Positions 1-7,875 of a DNA stretch of 37,506 nt are shown here, piece after piece. The position numbers and the translations under genes were made by a program. This DNA comes from Fusobacteriota bacterium. GTDB taxonomy: Bacteria > Fusobacteriota > Fusobacteriia > Fusobacteriales > Fusobacteriaceae. The DNA is taken from assembly GCA_023389595.1 (NCBI GenBank), contig JAEWEF010000091.1:1-37506 (forward strand), given 5' to 3'. Under the pieces are notes generated by a model. The model was not told where the DNA came from and made no database searches. It saw only the letters and a list, made by a program, of their open reading frames with translations. Numbering within the stretch: the stretch's first letter is position 1; the number at the start of each line of letters is the position of its first letter.

Positions 1-724
1 GAATACCAAGCAATCTGCCTTTTGCAAATAGACCACCTTTTTGTTTTATTGTATAATCCATTTCTTTTTTTAATTCATCGTTTACTACAATTAATGCCTC
101 TCCAAAAAGTGCTCCACATTTTGTGCCGCCAATATAAAACATATCACAGTATTTTGGATAATCTTCAAGAAGCATATCATTATTTTCAACTGTAAGTGCA
201 GATGAAAGTCTTGCTCCATCTATATATAAATATAAATTATTTTCTTTACATAAATTATAAATTTCAATTATTTCGTTTTTAGTATAATGAGTTCCTAATT
301 CTGTTGTATTAGATATGTATACCATTTTTGGCTTTACGGTATGATTATCACAATGTCTTTCTAAAACTTCTAATATTTCTTGTTTAGTAATTTTAAAATT
401 TTTTCCGTTAACTTCTATAACTTTATGACCAGTAGATTCTATTGCTCCAGTTTCGTGTATACTTATATGTCCAGTTCTACAGGCAATTACAGCTTCATAT
501 TGTTTTAGAGCATGAGATATTGCTATTGTATTAGTTTGCGTTCCTCCAGATATAAAATATATATCACAATTTTCATATTTGATTTTATTTTTAATAGTTT
601 TTTTGGCTTTTTCACAAAATTCATCTAAACCATAACCTACTGTTTGTAAAAAATTTGTATTTATAAGTGCGTCTAAAATTTTTGGATGAGCTCCTTCACT
701 ATAATCATTATTAAAACTTAACAT
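1..724 (-). CDS. Threonine-aldolase-type PLP lyase, C-terminus cut by window edge
   Basis: About 241 codons are visible from an ATG at complement 722-724; the 3' end lies beyond base 1. The protein begins MLSFNNDYSEGAHPKIL and carries the family landmarks: FISGGTQTN near residue 55, the YIDGARLSSAL block that holds the PLP-contacting Asp, and YIGGTKCGALFGEA, which contains the presumed Schiff-base lysine. This matches the low-specificity L-threonine aldolase / beta-eliminating lyase family (L-threonine or L-allo-threonine to glycine plus acetaldehyde, cytosolic). An AAGGAG ribosome site at 734-739 overlaps the trmL stop codon, so the gene is probably translated from the trmL transcript. The substrate within the family cannot be fixed from sequence. 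Confidence 0.88.
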   Translation of the reverse strand, partial: MLSFNNDYSEGAHPKILDALINTNFLQTVGYGLDEFCEKAKKTIKNKIKYENCDIYFISGGTQTNTIAISHALKQYEAVIACRTGHISIHETGAIESTGHKVIEVNGKNFKITKQEILEVLERHCDNHTVKPKMVYISNTTELGTHYTKNEIIEIYNLCKENNLYLYIDGARLSSALTVENNDMLLEDYPKYCDMFYIGGTKCGALFGEALIVVNDELKKEMDYTIKQKGGLFAKGRLLGI

Positions 725-739
725 TTTTATATCTCCTTT

Positions 740-1198
740 TTATTTAAATTCAAAATTATTTTGTCTTAAAGCTTCGTATAAAATTATTGCTGCTGAGTTT
801 GATAAATTAAGAGATCTTTTTAATCTTTTTCTCATTGGTATAGTTATACACGTTTTTTTATTAGCTTTTAAAATTTCTTCAGGGATACCTCTTGATTCTG
901 GACCAAACATAATGAAATCATCTTTTTCAAATTTCACATCTGTATAACTATTTTTTGTTTTTGTTGTCGCATAAAAAATTCTTTTATCTGAATTTTTTTC
1001 GATAAACTCATCATAAGATTTCCAAACAACTAACTTAACACGCTTCCAATAATCAAGTCCAGCTCTTTTGATTTGTTTTTGTTCTAAAGAAAACCCTAAT
1101 GGCTCTATTAAGTGTAATGTTGTATTAGTTATAAGACAAGTTCTACCAATATTTCCTGTATTATAAGGAATTTCAGGATTAAGTAAAACAATATTCAT
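740..1198 (-). CDS. trmL: tRNA (cytidine/uridine-34 2'-O) methyltransferase TrmL
   Basis: 152 aa, the normal length for this minimal SPOUT methyltransferase. The N-terminus MNIVLLNPEIPYNTGNIGR, the mid-protein FGPESRGIPEEIL and the C-terminal SLNLSNSAAIILYEALRQ are the knot motifs that bind S-adenosylmethionine. The family methylates the ribose of the wobble nucleotide of tRNA-Leu in the cytoplasm. The gene is divergent from the hydrolase at 1376 and has its own extended -10 promoter in the gap. It reads straight into the threonine-aldolase-type gene, whose ribosome site overlaps its stop. Family assignment is firm; the exact tRNA substrate is by analogy. Confidence 0.93.
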   Translation of the reverse strand: MNIVLLNPEIPYNTGNIGRTCLITNTTLHLIEPLGFSLEQKQIKRAGLDYWKRVKLVVWKSYDEFIEKNSDKRIFYATTKTKNSYTDVKFEKDDFIMFGPESRGIPEEILKANKKTCITIPMRKRLKRSLNLSNSAAIILYEALRQNNFEFK

Positions 1199-1274
1199 AA
1201 CAATCTCCTTAATTATTTTTGTAAAGAATTTTTTAAAAATTTTTATAGTTAAAATTTTTAAAATTGATTTTTAT

Positions 1275-1283
1275 ATTATAGCA
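1275..1283 (-). promoter_or_regulatory. Extended -10 promoter for trmL
   Basis: On the minus strand this reads TGC-TATAAT, a perfect -10 hexamer with the TGn extension. The position 17 bp upstream reads TTATAG, a poor -35, as is usual for extended -10 promoters. It lies about 75 nt before the trmL start. Confidence 0.55.
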
Positions 1284-1286
1284 CAT

Positions 1287-1320
1287 TTTAAATAAAACTA
1301 TAATTTAAATAAAACTATAA
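1287..1320. repeat. Two tandem 17-bp direct repeats in a divergent promoter gap
   Basis: TTTAAATAAAACTATAA occurs twice in a row with no spacer, at 1287-1303 and 1304-1320. The pair sits between the back-to-back promoters of trmL and the hydrolase gene. It overlaps where both -35 regions would fall. It may be a protein site or simply slippage in AT-rich DNA. Confidence 0.7.
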
Positions 1321-1336
1321 TTAAATTATATTTTTA

Positions 1337-1345
1337 TGTTATAAT
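1337..1345 (+). promoter_or_regulatory. Extended -10 promoter for the 1376-4277 operon
   Basis: TGT-TATAAT ends 30 nt before the ATG at 1376. No good -35 is visible 17 bp upstream, where the 17-bp tandem repeat lies. A GGAGG ribosome site follows just before the ATG. Confidence 0.6.
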
Positions 1346-1375
1346 AAAATTAATAGTAATAGAAACGGAGGAATT

Positions 1376-1999
1376 ATGAATATAAAATGTTTTAATTTAG
1401 GTTATATGATGACTAATTCTTTTTTGACTTGGTCTGAAGATAAAACTGCGTATCTATTTGATTGCGGTGGAGAAAATTTAGAGCAAATTTTTAAATATGT
1501 AGAGGATAATAATCTTAATATGAAATATTTAATTTTAACTCACGGACACGGTGATCACATACAAGGTATAAAAAAATTTATGAATAAATTTAAAGATGCA
1601 AAGATTTATATAGGATTTGAAGAAAAAGAGTTTTTGTCAAACCCTAATTTAAGTTTATCTGAAAATATTTTTGGAGAAAAATTCATTTATGATGGAGAAA
1701 TAAATACTGTGAAAGAAGGAGATAAAATAGGAGAATTTGAAGTGATAGATACTCCGGGTCATACAGTTGGATCTAAATGTTTTTATTGTAGAAATTCTAA
1801 TATTTTAATATCTGGAGACACAATGTTTAAAAATAGTTTTGGAAGATATGATTTACCAACTGGAGATATGTATGCTTTATTTAAGAGTTTGAAAAAGCTT
1901 ACAACACTGCCAGAAGAAACAATCGTTTATAGTGGTCATACAGAGCCAACAAATATTAAAAATGAAAAAATATTTTTAAAAAATATAGGTATTTTATAA
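1376..1999 (+). CDS. Metallo-beta-lactamase-fold hydrolase (glyoxalase II/YcbL-like)
   Basis: 207 aa single-domain protein. Zinc-binding residues are visible in family order: HGHGDH at 56-61 (H56, H58, D60, H61), H129 in TPGHTVGS, D148 in SGDTMF and H188 in YSGHTEP. The dinuclear metal site is therefore complete. The length and the lack of a C-terminal helical domain fit the short YcbL-type hydroxyacylglutathione-hydrolase-like group rather than full glyoxalase II. It is predicted to hydrolyse a thioester in the cytosol; the substrate is unknown. It starts an operon with a redox flavoprotein and PhoH, and a GGAGG ribosome site supports the start. Confidence 0.87.
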   Translation: MNIKCFNLGYMMTNSFLTWSEDKTAYLFDCGGENLEQIFKYVEDNNLNMKYLILTHGHGDHIQGIKKFMNKFKDAKIYIGFEEKEFLSNPNLSLSENIFGEKFIYDGEINTVKEGDKIGEFEVIDTPGHTVGSKCFYCRNSNILISGDTMFKNSFGRYDLPTGDMYALFKSLKKLTTLPEETIVYSGHTEPTNIKNEKIFLKNIGIL

Positions 2000-2022
2000 A
2001 ATTAGAATAGGAGTTTAGAATT

Positions 2023-2949
2023 ATGGAAAATATATATGACGTTATTGTGGTGGGTGGAGGTCCAGCAGGACTTACAGCAGGTATTTATCTTGGAAGAGCA
2101 AAAATGAATGTATTGATTATAGAAAAAAAAGATATAGGTTCTTTAAGAATGGCACATAAAATTGAAAATTACCCTGGAATTTTAAATGGATTGTCAGGAA
2201 AAGAAATAACAGAACTTATGAAAAAACAGGCTGAAGAATTAAATTGTAAATTTGAATATGCAACAGTTTTAGGATTTGATCCGTATGAAGAAATAAAAAT
2301 TGTTAAAACTGATACAGGAAATTTTAAGTCTAAATATATAATAATTGCTACAGGTACTGGAAAATTTGGAAATAAAAAAATAAAAGGAGAATCTCAATAT
2401 CTTGGAGCAGGAGTTTCTTATTGTGCGACTTGTGATGGAGCTTTCACAAGGGGAAAAACAGTATCTCTTGTTGGAAAGGGAATTGAAATTTTAGAAGAAG
2501 CATTGTTTTTAACTAGGTATTCAGATAATGTTAATTTATTATTAACCTCTAGCGAATTAGAGTGTGATGACGAATTAAAAGAAGCTGTATCTACAAATGA
2601 AAAAATTAAAATAAAATTAAATGTAAAATTAAATGAAATAGAAGGTGACGGAGAATTTGTTAATGGTTTAAAAATTTCTGTTGGAGAAGAAAATCAGCAT
2701 ATAGATACAGACTTTGTTTTTCTTTATTTAGGAACTAAAAATAACTCTGAATTCTTTGGAGAATTTGCAGATTTAAGTGAAAATGGATTTATTATTACAA
2801 ATGAAAGAATGGAAACAAGAACAAAAAATATGTATGCAATAGGGGATATAAGAGAAAAAGAAGTTAGGCAAGTAACAACTGCAACTAACGACGGAACAAT
2901 AGCTGCAACTGTTATTGTTAAAGACTTCCTTAAAAATAAAAACAAGTAA
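2023..2949 (+). CDS. Thioredoxin-reductase-like flavoprotein with degenerate NADPH site
   Basis: 308 aa, about the length of low-Mr thioredoxin reductase. The FAD-binding motif VVGGGPAGLTAGIYLGRA is at 9-26, the redox pair C134-A-T-C137 is intact, and the second FAD motif MYAIGDIRE is near the C-terminus. The NADPH domain is unusual. The normal GGGDxA motif reads VGKGIEILEEA at 150-160. The HRRxxxR segment that grips the NADPH phosphate is replaced by LLLTSSELECDDE. Family knowledge: ferredoxin-dependent thioredoxin reductases (FFTR/DTR types) keep CxxC and FAD but lose these motifs. Electron transfer to thioredoxin from ferredoxin or NADH is therefore possible (inference). It lies 23 nt after the hydrolase and 17 nt before phoH. 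Confidence 0.82.
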   Translation: MENIYDVIVVGGGPAGLTAGIYLGRAKMNVLIIEKKDIGSLRMAHKIENYPGILNGLSGKEITELMKKQAEELNCKFEYATVLGFDPYEEIKIVKTDTGNFKSKYIIIATGTGKFGNKKIKGESQYLGAGVSYCATCDGAFTRGKTVSLVGKGIEILEEALFLTRYSDNVNLLLTSSELECDDELKEAVSTNEKIKIKLNVKLNEIEGDGEFVNGLKISVGEENQHIDTDFVFLYLGTKNNSEFFGEFADLSENGFIITNERMETRTKNMYAIGDIREKEVRQVTTATNDGTIAATVIVKDFLKNKNK

Positions 2950-2966
2950 GTTTAAAGGAGTTTATT

Positions 2967-4277
2967 ATGAGAAAGATATATGTTTTAGATACAAATGTTT
3001 TAATTCATGATCCTAAATGTATTTACAATTTTGAGGATAATGAAGTTGTTGTTCCTATTTATGTTATTGAAGAAATAGATAAATTGAAATCTAAAAATAA
3101 CACTTCTCATAGTGCTAGAATGGTATCAAGGCAACTTGAAAAAATTAGAAAAAAAGGTTCTTTATCTAAAGGTGTTGAACTAAAAAACGATATATTATTT
3201 AGAGTAGAAATGGAAAATAATATAGATTTGTTACCTAATGGATTAAAAAGAGATGTTATAGATAATTATATAATTTCATCAACATTAACTATAAAAAAGA
3301 AAAATCCAGATAAAAAAGTAATAATAGTTTCCAAAGATATCAATATGAGAATAAAAGCAAGCATACTCGGTTTAGAAGTTCAGGATTATAAAACAGATAG
3401 AGTTGAAGATGATGTTAGATATGACGGAATAATAGATATAGAAGTAAATGATGCAGAGATGAAAAATTTAGAAAAATCTGGAAAAATTGATATATCATCT
3501 TTAAATCTCCCAAAAGAAGTTAAAATTACTCCAAATATTTTTGCTAGATTAAAAAATAATAACAAATCTGTTGTAACCAAAAATAATGACGGAAAACTTA
3601 AAAAATTAGTTTTGGGTGACACAACAATGTGGGGATTAAAAGCTAGAAATGAAGAACAAAGATGTGCAGTGGAGCTTTTAATGGATGATAATATAAAAGT
3701 TGTTTCCATGATAGGAACAGCAGGAACAGGTAAAACTTTATTAGCTATCGCATCAGCACTTGAACAAGTTGTTGAAAGAAAAAAATATAATAAAATATTA
3801 ATAGCGAGACCTGTCATACCTATGGGAAAAGATCTTGGATATTTACCAGGTAGTGAAAAAGATAAAATGCAGCCATGGCTACAACCAATTTATGATAACA
3901 TAGATTTTTTATCTAATATAAATGATAGAAAATCTGGAGAAAATGTTGTTAAAGGATTGGAATCTATGGGTCTACTTAAAGTAGAACCTATTACATATAT
4001 AAGAGGAAGAAGTATACCAAACGGATACATAATAATAGATGAGGCTCAAAACTTAACACCTCTTGAAATAAAAACAATAGTTACAAGAGTTAGTGTGAAT
4101 ACTAAAATAATTTTTACTGGCGATCCAACTCAAATTGATAATACATATTTGGATAAAAATTCGAATGGTCTTACTTATCTTGCTGATAGATTAAAAAATG
4201 AAAAAATAGCTGGACATATAACTTTAGTAAAGGGAGAACGTTCAGAAGTTTCAAAAATAGCTTCAGAATTACTTTAA
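2967..4277 (+). CDS. PIN domain-PhoH ATPase fusion (PhoH2/YlaK type)
   Basis: 436 aa with two domains. The N-terminal PIN nuclease domain (about 1-150) begins YVLDTNVLIHDP, with conserved acidic metal ligands. The C-terminal PhoH RecA-like NTPase has Walker A GTAGTGKT near 250, ARPVIPMGKDLGYLPG near 280, Walker B IIIDEAQ near 354 and FTGDPTQID after it. Proteins of this PhoH2 layout are described as ATP-dependent RNA helicase/RNases, so an RNA-processing role in the cytoplasm is likely but unproven here. An AAAGGAG site precedes the ATG. It is the last gene of the operon and is followed by a strong terminator. Confidence 0.92.
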   Translation: MRKIYVLDTNVLIHDPKCIYNFEDNEVVVPIYVIEEIDKLKSKNNTSHSARMVSRQLEKIRKKGSLSKGVELKNDILFRVEMENNIDLLPNGLKRDVIDNYIISSTLTIKKKNPDKKVIIVSKDINMRIKASILGLEVQDYKTDRVEDDVRYDGIIDIEVNDAEMKNLEKSGKIDISSLNLPKEVKITPNIFARLKNNNKSVVTKNNDGKLKKLVLGDTTMWGLKARNEEQRCAVELLMDDNIKVVSMIGTAGTGKTLLAIASALEQVVERKKYNKILIARPVIPMGKDLGYLPGSEKDKMQPWLQPIYDNIDFLSNINDRKSGENVVKGLESMGLLKVEPITYIRGRSIPNGYIIIDEAQNLTPLEIKTIVTRVSVNTKIIFTGDPTQIDNTYLDKNSNGLTYLADRLKNEKIAGHITLVKGERSEVSKIASELL

Positions 4278-4284
4278 TATTAAG

Positions 4285-4317
4285 AAAAATCTCGAAAAAA
4301 TTGTTTCGAGATTTTTT
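4285..4317 (+). terminator. Intrinsic terminator after the PhoH gene
   Basis: A 13-bp perfect stem pairs 4285-4297 (centre TCTCGAAA) with 4304-4316 around a 6-nt loop. It ends in a T-run. Confidence 0.9.
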
Positions 4318-4380
4318 ATTAGATAAAAATTTTAAAATAAAAAAATAAATAATATTATACAACGATAAACTCTCTAATAA

Positions 4381-4409
4381 TTGAAAAAATATTTAAATTA
4401 TGATATTAT
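4381..4409 (+). promoter_or_regulatory. Promoter for the mreB-gat-efp operon
   Basis: TTGAAA (4381-4386), a 17-bp spacer and TATTAT (4404-4409), with TGA immediately before the -10 as an extension. It lies about 40 nt before the first ATG and after the upstream terminator. Confidence 0.65.
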
Positions 4410-4446
4410 TATAAAATGGAAACATAAATGAGTTTTAGGAGAAAAA

Positions 4447-5181
4447 ATGCTAATTAGTAAAAAAATAAAAATTACATTTCTTGTTGTTATTTCGTTTTTT
4501 TTCTTAGGAATATTTTCTTATTTATTTTATAACGATATAATTGAAAAATTAAACAGTTTAGTTGAGTATAACTATACTGGAAATATATTATACGATTACT
4601 TAGGTAAAACAACAGTCCCTATATGTGTATTTCTACTATTTTACATTTATTTTGTCTTTATAAAGAGAAATAAAATTAAAATTCATAATGAAATACGTTT
4701 TTATCTGTCGTTTATCTTAATGTATTCTATTTTTTTTACATTTATAGTATTATTTGAAAATATAAGTGTTATAGATGATAGCAATGCTGTTGATTTCTTA
4801 AATGCGTGCATCTATAAGTATAAAATAGGATACATAGCTACATACATTTTATATTCAATACTTAAATTTAATATAAAATATATTTTATATATTTTTATAA
4901 TTGTTGATTTTATTTTAATTTTTCTCGTAGTGTTTAACCCTATAAAAGAATTTATTAGGTTATTGTTTTTAGACAAACAAAGAGAAGAACAAGTCGAAAT
5001 GGAGTCAGAAGAACTCAAAGAAAAATTGAAAATAAAAAAAGTCTTGATGGAAAAAGAAACTATCAAATTAAAAAAATATCAAGAAGCAAAGGAAAGAATA
5101 AATCAGGAAAAAGCGGAAAAATTAAAAAAAGAAAAGGGCGAAGAATTATTAAAAATAATTAATTTAGATGAAGAATATTAA
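4447..5181 (+). CDS. Uncharacterised membrane protein with C-terminal coiled coil, upstream of mreB
   Basis: 244 aa; I recognise no family. Hydrophobic segments lie at about 8-28, 54-72, 84-105 and 125-165, the last long enough for two spans. They are followed from about 174 to 235 by a highly charged Lys/Glu helix with heptad-like spacing, probably cytosolic coiled coil. There is no signal peptidase site. It is first in a ten-gene operon, only 20 nt before mreB, which suggests a role with the cell-shape machinery. That link is by position only. An FtsK-like N-terminal membrane module is an alternative, but no motor domain is present. TTTTAGGAGA gives the ribosome site. Confidence 0.8.
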   Translation: MLISKKIKITFLVVISFFFLGIFSYLFYNDIIEKLNSLVEYNYTGNILYDYLGKTTVPICVFLLFYIYFVFIKRNKIKIHNEIRFYLSFILMYSIFFTFIVLFENISVIDDSNAVDFLNACIYKYKIGYIATYILYSILKFNIKYILYIFIIVDFILIFLVVFNPIKEFIRLLFLDKQREEQVEMESEELKEKLKIKKVLMEKETIKLKKYQEAKERINQEKAEKLKKEKGEELLKIINLDEEY

Positions 5182-5201
5182 AATAAAAAGGAGAAGTAGT
5201 A

Positions 5202-6248
5202 ATGGCAGGTTTTTTCAAAAAAGTTTTTGGAGTTTTTTCAGAGGATTTAGGAATAGATTTAGGAACCAGTAATACACTTATATGCGTAAAAAACAAAGGA
5301 ATAATATTAAATGAACCTTCAGTTGTTGTTATGAATAATAAAACTAAAGAAATATATGAAGTTGGAGAAAGAGCAAAAATGATGTTAGGGAAAACTCCGG
5401 CTATGTATAAAGTTATAAAACCGTTAAGAAACGGAGTTATAGCTGACTATGAAGTTACTGAGAAAATGCTTAGATCTTTTTATAGTAGAGTTAATGCAAA
5501 GAGTATTTTGAATAAACCAAGAGTAGTTATATGTGTTCCGGCTGGTGTAAACCCTGTTGAAAAGAGGGCAGTAATAGATGTAACTATAGAAGCTGGAGCT
5601 AGAGAAGCATATATAATAGAAGAACCTATGGCAGCAGCAATAGGAGTTGGAGTAAATATATTTGAACCAGAAGGAACTATGATAGTTGATATAGGAGGAG
5701 GGACTTCTGAACTAGCTGTAATATCTCTTAACGGTCTTGTTGAAAAATCATCTTTTAAAGTTGCTGGTGATAAATTTGATGCAGCAATAATAGATTATAT
5801 GAGATTAAAACATAATTTAGAAATAGGAGAAAAAACTGCTGAAGATATAAAGATTTCTATAGGGACACTTGTTCCATTGGAAGAAGAACTGTCTATAGAT
5901 GTAAGCGGTAAAAATATTTTAAATGGATTACCTAAAGATGTTACAGTTTATTCTTCAGAATTGATAGAAGTGCTATCTGAAAAAGTTAAAGAAATAATTG
6001 AGGAAATTAAAATAATTTTTGAAAAAGTACCATCTGAAATATCTTCCGATATTAAAAGAAGAGGAATATATGTTACTGGAGGTGGAGCATTATTGAGAGG
6101 TATAGATCAAAAAATAAAAAGCAGCTTAAACATTGACGTTATTATTGCTGAAGATCCTTTAAATTCTGTTATAAATGGAATTAATATTATGCTCTCTAAT
6201 TTTAATGTTTATAAAAAAGTTACTACTGATGCAGTCGAATCTTATTAA
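5202..6248 (+). CDS. mreB: Rod-shape-determining actin homologue MreB
   Basis: 348 aa, the usual MreB length. The actin-fold phosphate loops are visible: GIDLGTSNTLI at about 17-27, IVDIGGGTSELAV near 165 and the adenosine loop VTGGGALLRGID near 290. IKPLRNGVIADYE is a typical MreB segment. MreB forms membrane-bound filaments that guide lateral peptidoglycan synthesis, so the host is probably rod-shaped. No mreC or mreD follows; scpB does, 16 nt downstream. The N-terminal MAGFFKKVFGVF is amphipathic and could anchor the filament to the membrane. A GGAG site precedes the ATG. Confidence 0.96.
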   Translation: MAGFFKKVFGVFSEDLGIDLGTSNTLICVKNKGIILNEPSVVVMNNKTKEIYEVGERAKMMLGKTPAMYKVIKPLRNGVIADYEVTEKMLRSFYSRVNAKSILNKPRVVICVPAGVNPVEKRAVIDVTIEAGAREAYIIEEPMAAAIGVGVNIFEPEGTMIVDIGGGTSELAVISLNGLVEKSSFKVAGDKFDAAIIDYMRLKHNLEIGEKTAEDIKISIGTLVPLEEELSIDVSGKNILNGLPKDVTVYSSELIEVLSEKVKEIIEEIKIIFEKVPSEISSDIKRRGIYVTGGGALLRGIDQKIKSSLNIDVIIAEDPLNSVINGINIMLSNFNVYKKVTTDAVESY

Positions 6249-6264
6249 TACTTAAGGGTGGAGT

Positions 6265-6861
6265 ATGAGTATAAAAGAGCAAATTGAGTCAATAATATTT
6301 CTTGGCGGAGATGAAAATAAAGTAAAAGATTTAGCTAAGTTTTTTTCTATTTCAATAGAAGACACTCTTAAGATAATTAAAGAACTCAAAGATGATAGGA
6401 AAAATACAGGAATTAATGTAGAGCTTGATAATGATATAGTTTATTTAGTTACCAATCCTTTAAATGGAGATATAATAAATAAATTTTTTGATCAAGAAAC
6501 TAAACCTAAAAAGTTATCTACAGCATCTATGGAAACTTTGTCTATAGTTGCGTATAAACAACCAGTTTCAAAATCTGAAATAGAACACATAAGAGGCGTT
6601 TCTGTTGATAGAATAATACAAAATTTAGAAGAAAAAAAATTGGTCAGAGTTTGTGGTAAAAAAGAGGGTCAAGGAAGAGCTAAGTTATATGAAGTGACTA
6701 AAAAATTTTTAGACTACTTAGGTATAGATGATATAAAAGATTTACCGAATTATGCTTATGTAAAAGAGAAATTAGAATATAATGAAATGAATTTAATTAA
6801 TAAACAAACACTTACAGAAAATGATGAAATAGAAAAAATAGAAGAAATAAACCAAGAGTGA
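6265..6861 (+). CDS. scpB: Segregation and condensation protein ScpB
   Basis: 198 aa with two winged-helix domains. The hallmark stretch is METLSIVAYKQPVSKSEIEH followed by GVSVDRIIQNLEEKKLVRVCG and YEVTKKFLDYLGIDDIKDLP. ScpB binds ScpA and the SMC ATPase to compact and segregate chromosomes. scpA is not adjacent in this window. The gene is followed after 4 nt by the pseudouridine synthase gene, the scpB-rluB order common in Firmicutes. GGGTGGAG gives the start. The C-terminal 30 residues are acidic and variable. Confidence 0.94.
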   Translation: MSIKEQIESIIFLGGDENKVKDLAKFFSISIEDTLKIIKELKDDRKNTGINVELDNDIVYLVTNPLNGDIINKFFDQETKPKKLSTASMETLSIVAYKQPVSKSEIEHIRGVSVDRIIQNLEEKKLVRVCGKKEGQGRAKLYEVTKKFLDYLGIDDIKDLPNYAYVKEKLEYNEMNLINKQTLTENDEIEKIEEINQE

Positions 6862-6865
6862 TGAA

Positions 6866-7564
6866 ATGAGAATAAATAAATATCTTGCCAGTTTAGGAGT
6901 CGCTTCTAGAAGAAAAATAGATGAATATATAGATGAAAAGAGATTGAAAGTTAATAATATAGTCGCTTATCATGGAATGGAAGTAAGTTCCAATGATAAA
7001 ATACTGTTAGACGGTAGAATTATATCAATTAATAAAAAAAATAAAGAATACTATATGTTAAATAAACCTTTAAGAGTTATATCAAGTGTAAGTGATGAAA
7101 GAGGAAGAAAAACTGTTGTTGATTTAATTAATACAGATTCTAGAATATTTCCAATAGGAAGACTTGATTATATGACAACAGGTTTAATAATATTAACTAA
7201 TGACGGAGAAATTTTTAATAAACTTATTCATCCTAAAAAAGAAATTTTTAAAAATTATTTAGTATCTATAAAGGGAAAAATTATTTTAGAACATATAAAA
7301 AAAATAGAAGATGGAATAATTATAGATGGAGTTAAAACTCTTCCAGCTAAAGTTGAAGTTTTGAAGATAGATAATAATACAAAATTAAGAATTTCGATAA
7401 GAGAGGGAAGAAATAGACAGATAAGAAAAATGTTAGGTAAGTTTGGATATCAAATATTATCTCTTAGTAGGGAGAGTATAGGAGATATTTCTATTGGCAA
7501 TTTAAAAATAGGAGAATTTAGAAAACTTAATCAAAAAGAAATAGATTACTTAAAGTCATTATGA
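6866..7564 (+). CDS. rluB: rRNA pseudouridine synthase, RluB/RsuA family
   Basis: 232 aa. The N-terminal S4 RNA-binding domain (MRINKYLASLGVASRRKID, about 1-48) is followed by the catalytic domain with PIGRLDYMTTGLIILTNDG; Asp101 in GRLD is the expected nucleophile. REGRNRQIRKMLGKFGY is the late family motif. It converts specific uridines of ribosomal RNA to pseudouridine. RluB (23S rRNA) is the best guess from the scpB neighbourhood, but RsuA (16S) cannot be excluded. Its ribosome site is weak, and the ATG comes 4 nt after the scpB stop, so translation is probably coupled. Confidence 0.9.
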   Translation: MRINKYLASLGVASRRKIDEYIDEKRLKVNNIVAYHGMEVSSNDKILLDGRIISINKKNKEYYMLNKPLRVISSVSDERGRKTVVDLINTDSRIFPIGRLDYMTTGLIILTNDGEIFNKLIHPKKEIFKNYLVSIKGKIILEHIKKIEDGIIIDGVKTLPAKVEVLKIDNNTKLRISIREGRNRQIRKMLGKFGYQILSLSRESIGDISIGNLKIGEFRKLNQKEIDYLKSL

Positions 7565-7577
7565 TATGGAGGATGAA

Positions 7578-7874
7578 ATGTCTTTAATAAGTAGAGAAGA
7601 TATAATAAAAGTTGCTGCTCTTAGTAAATTAAAATTAAATGAAGAAGAAATAGAAAAAATGGAAACAGAATTAAACGATATTTTAAGTTATATCAATATT
7701 TTAAATGAGGTAGATACTTCTAATTTTAATCAATTTTTATATAACACTGAAAATAATAATAATTTTAGAGAAGATGAAAGCAGAATTTCTATAGATAAAG
7801 AGTTGGTTATAAAAAATGCTCCTTTATCTGAAGATGGAGCTATTGTTGTTCCTAAAGTAGTAGGGGAGTATTAA
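7578..7874 (+). CDS. gatC: Asp/Glu-tRNA amidotransferase subunit C (GatC)
   Basis: 98 aa from ATG 7578 (MSLISREDIIKVAALSKL). An in-frame ATG at 7566 is rejected because the GGAGG ribosome site (7568-7572) falls inside it and is correctly spaced, 5 nt, from 7578. The protein shows the GatC pattern: VAALSKLKLNEEE at the N-terminus, an ILNEVDTSNF middle and FREDE near residue 70. GatC wraps the GatA-GatB interface of the cytosolic amidotransferase that turns Glu-tRNA(Gln) and/or Asp-tRNA(Asn) into the correct aminoacyl-tRNA. It directly precedes gatA with one base between them. Confidence 0.93.
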   Translation: MSLISREDIIKVAALSKLKLNEEEIEKMETELNDILSYINILNEVDTSNFNQFLYNTENNNNFREDESRISIDKELVIKNAPLSEDGAIVVPKVVGEY

Positions 7875-7875
7875 T

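Noticed and set aside
3386..3817. 143-codon minus-strand ORF within the PhoH gene, and similar antisense ORFs across the window
   Set aside because: They lie opposite well-conserved genes, lack ribosome sites and read as Ser/Leu/Phe-rich antisense.
7566..7577. Earlier ATG for gatC
   Set aside because: The GGAGG ribosome site lies inside these codons and fits the ATG at 7578.
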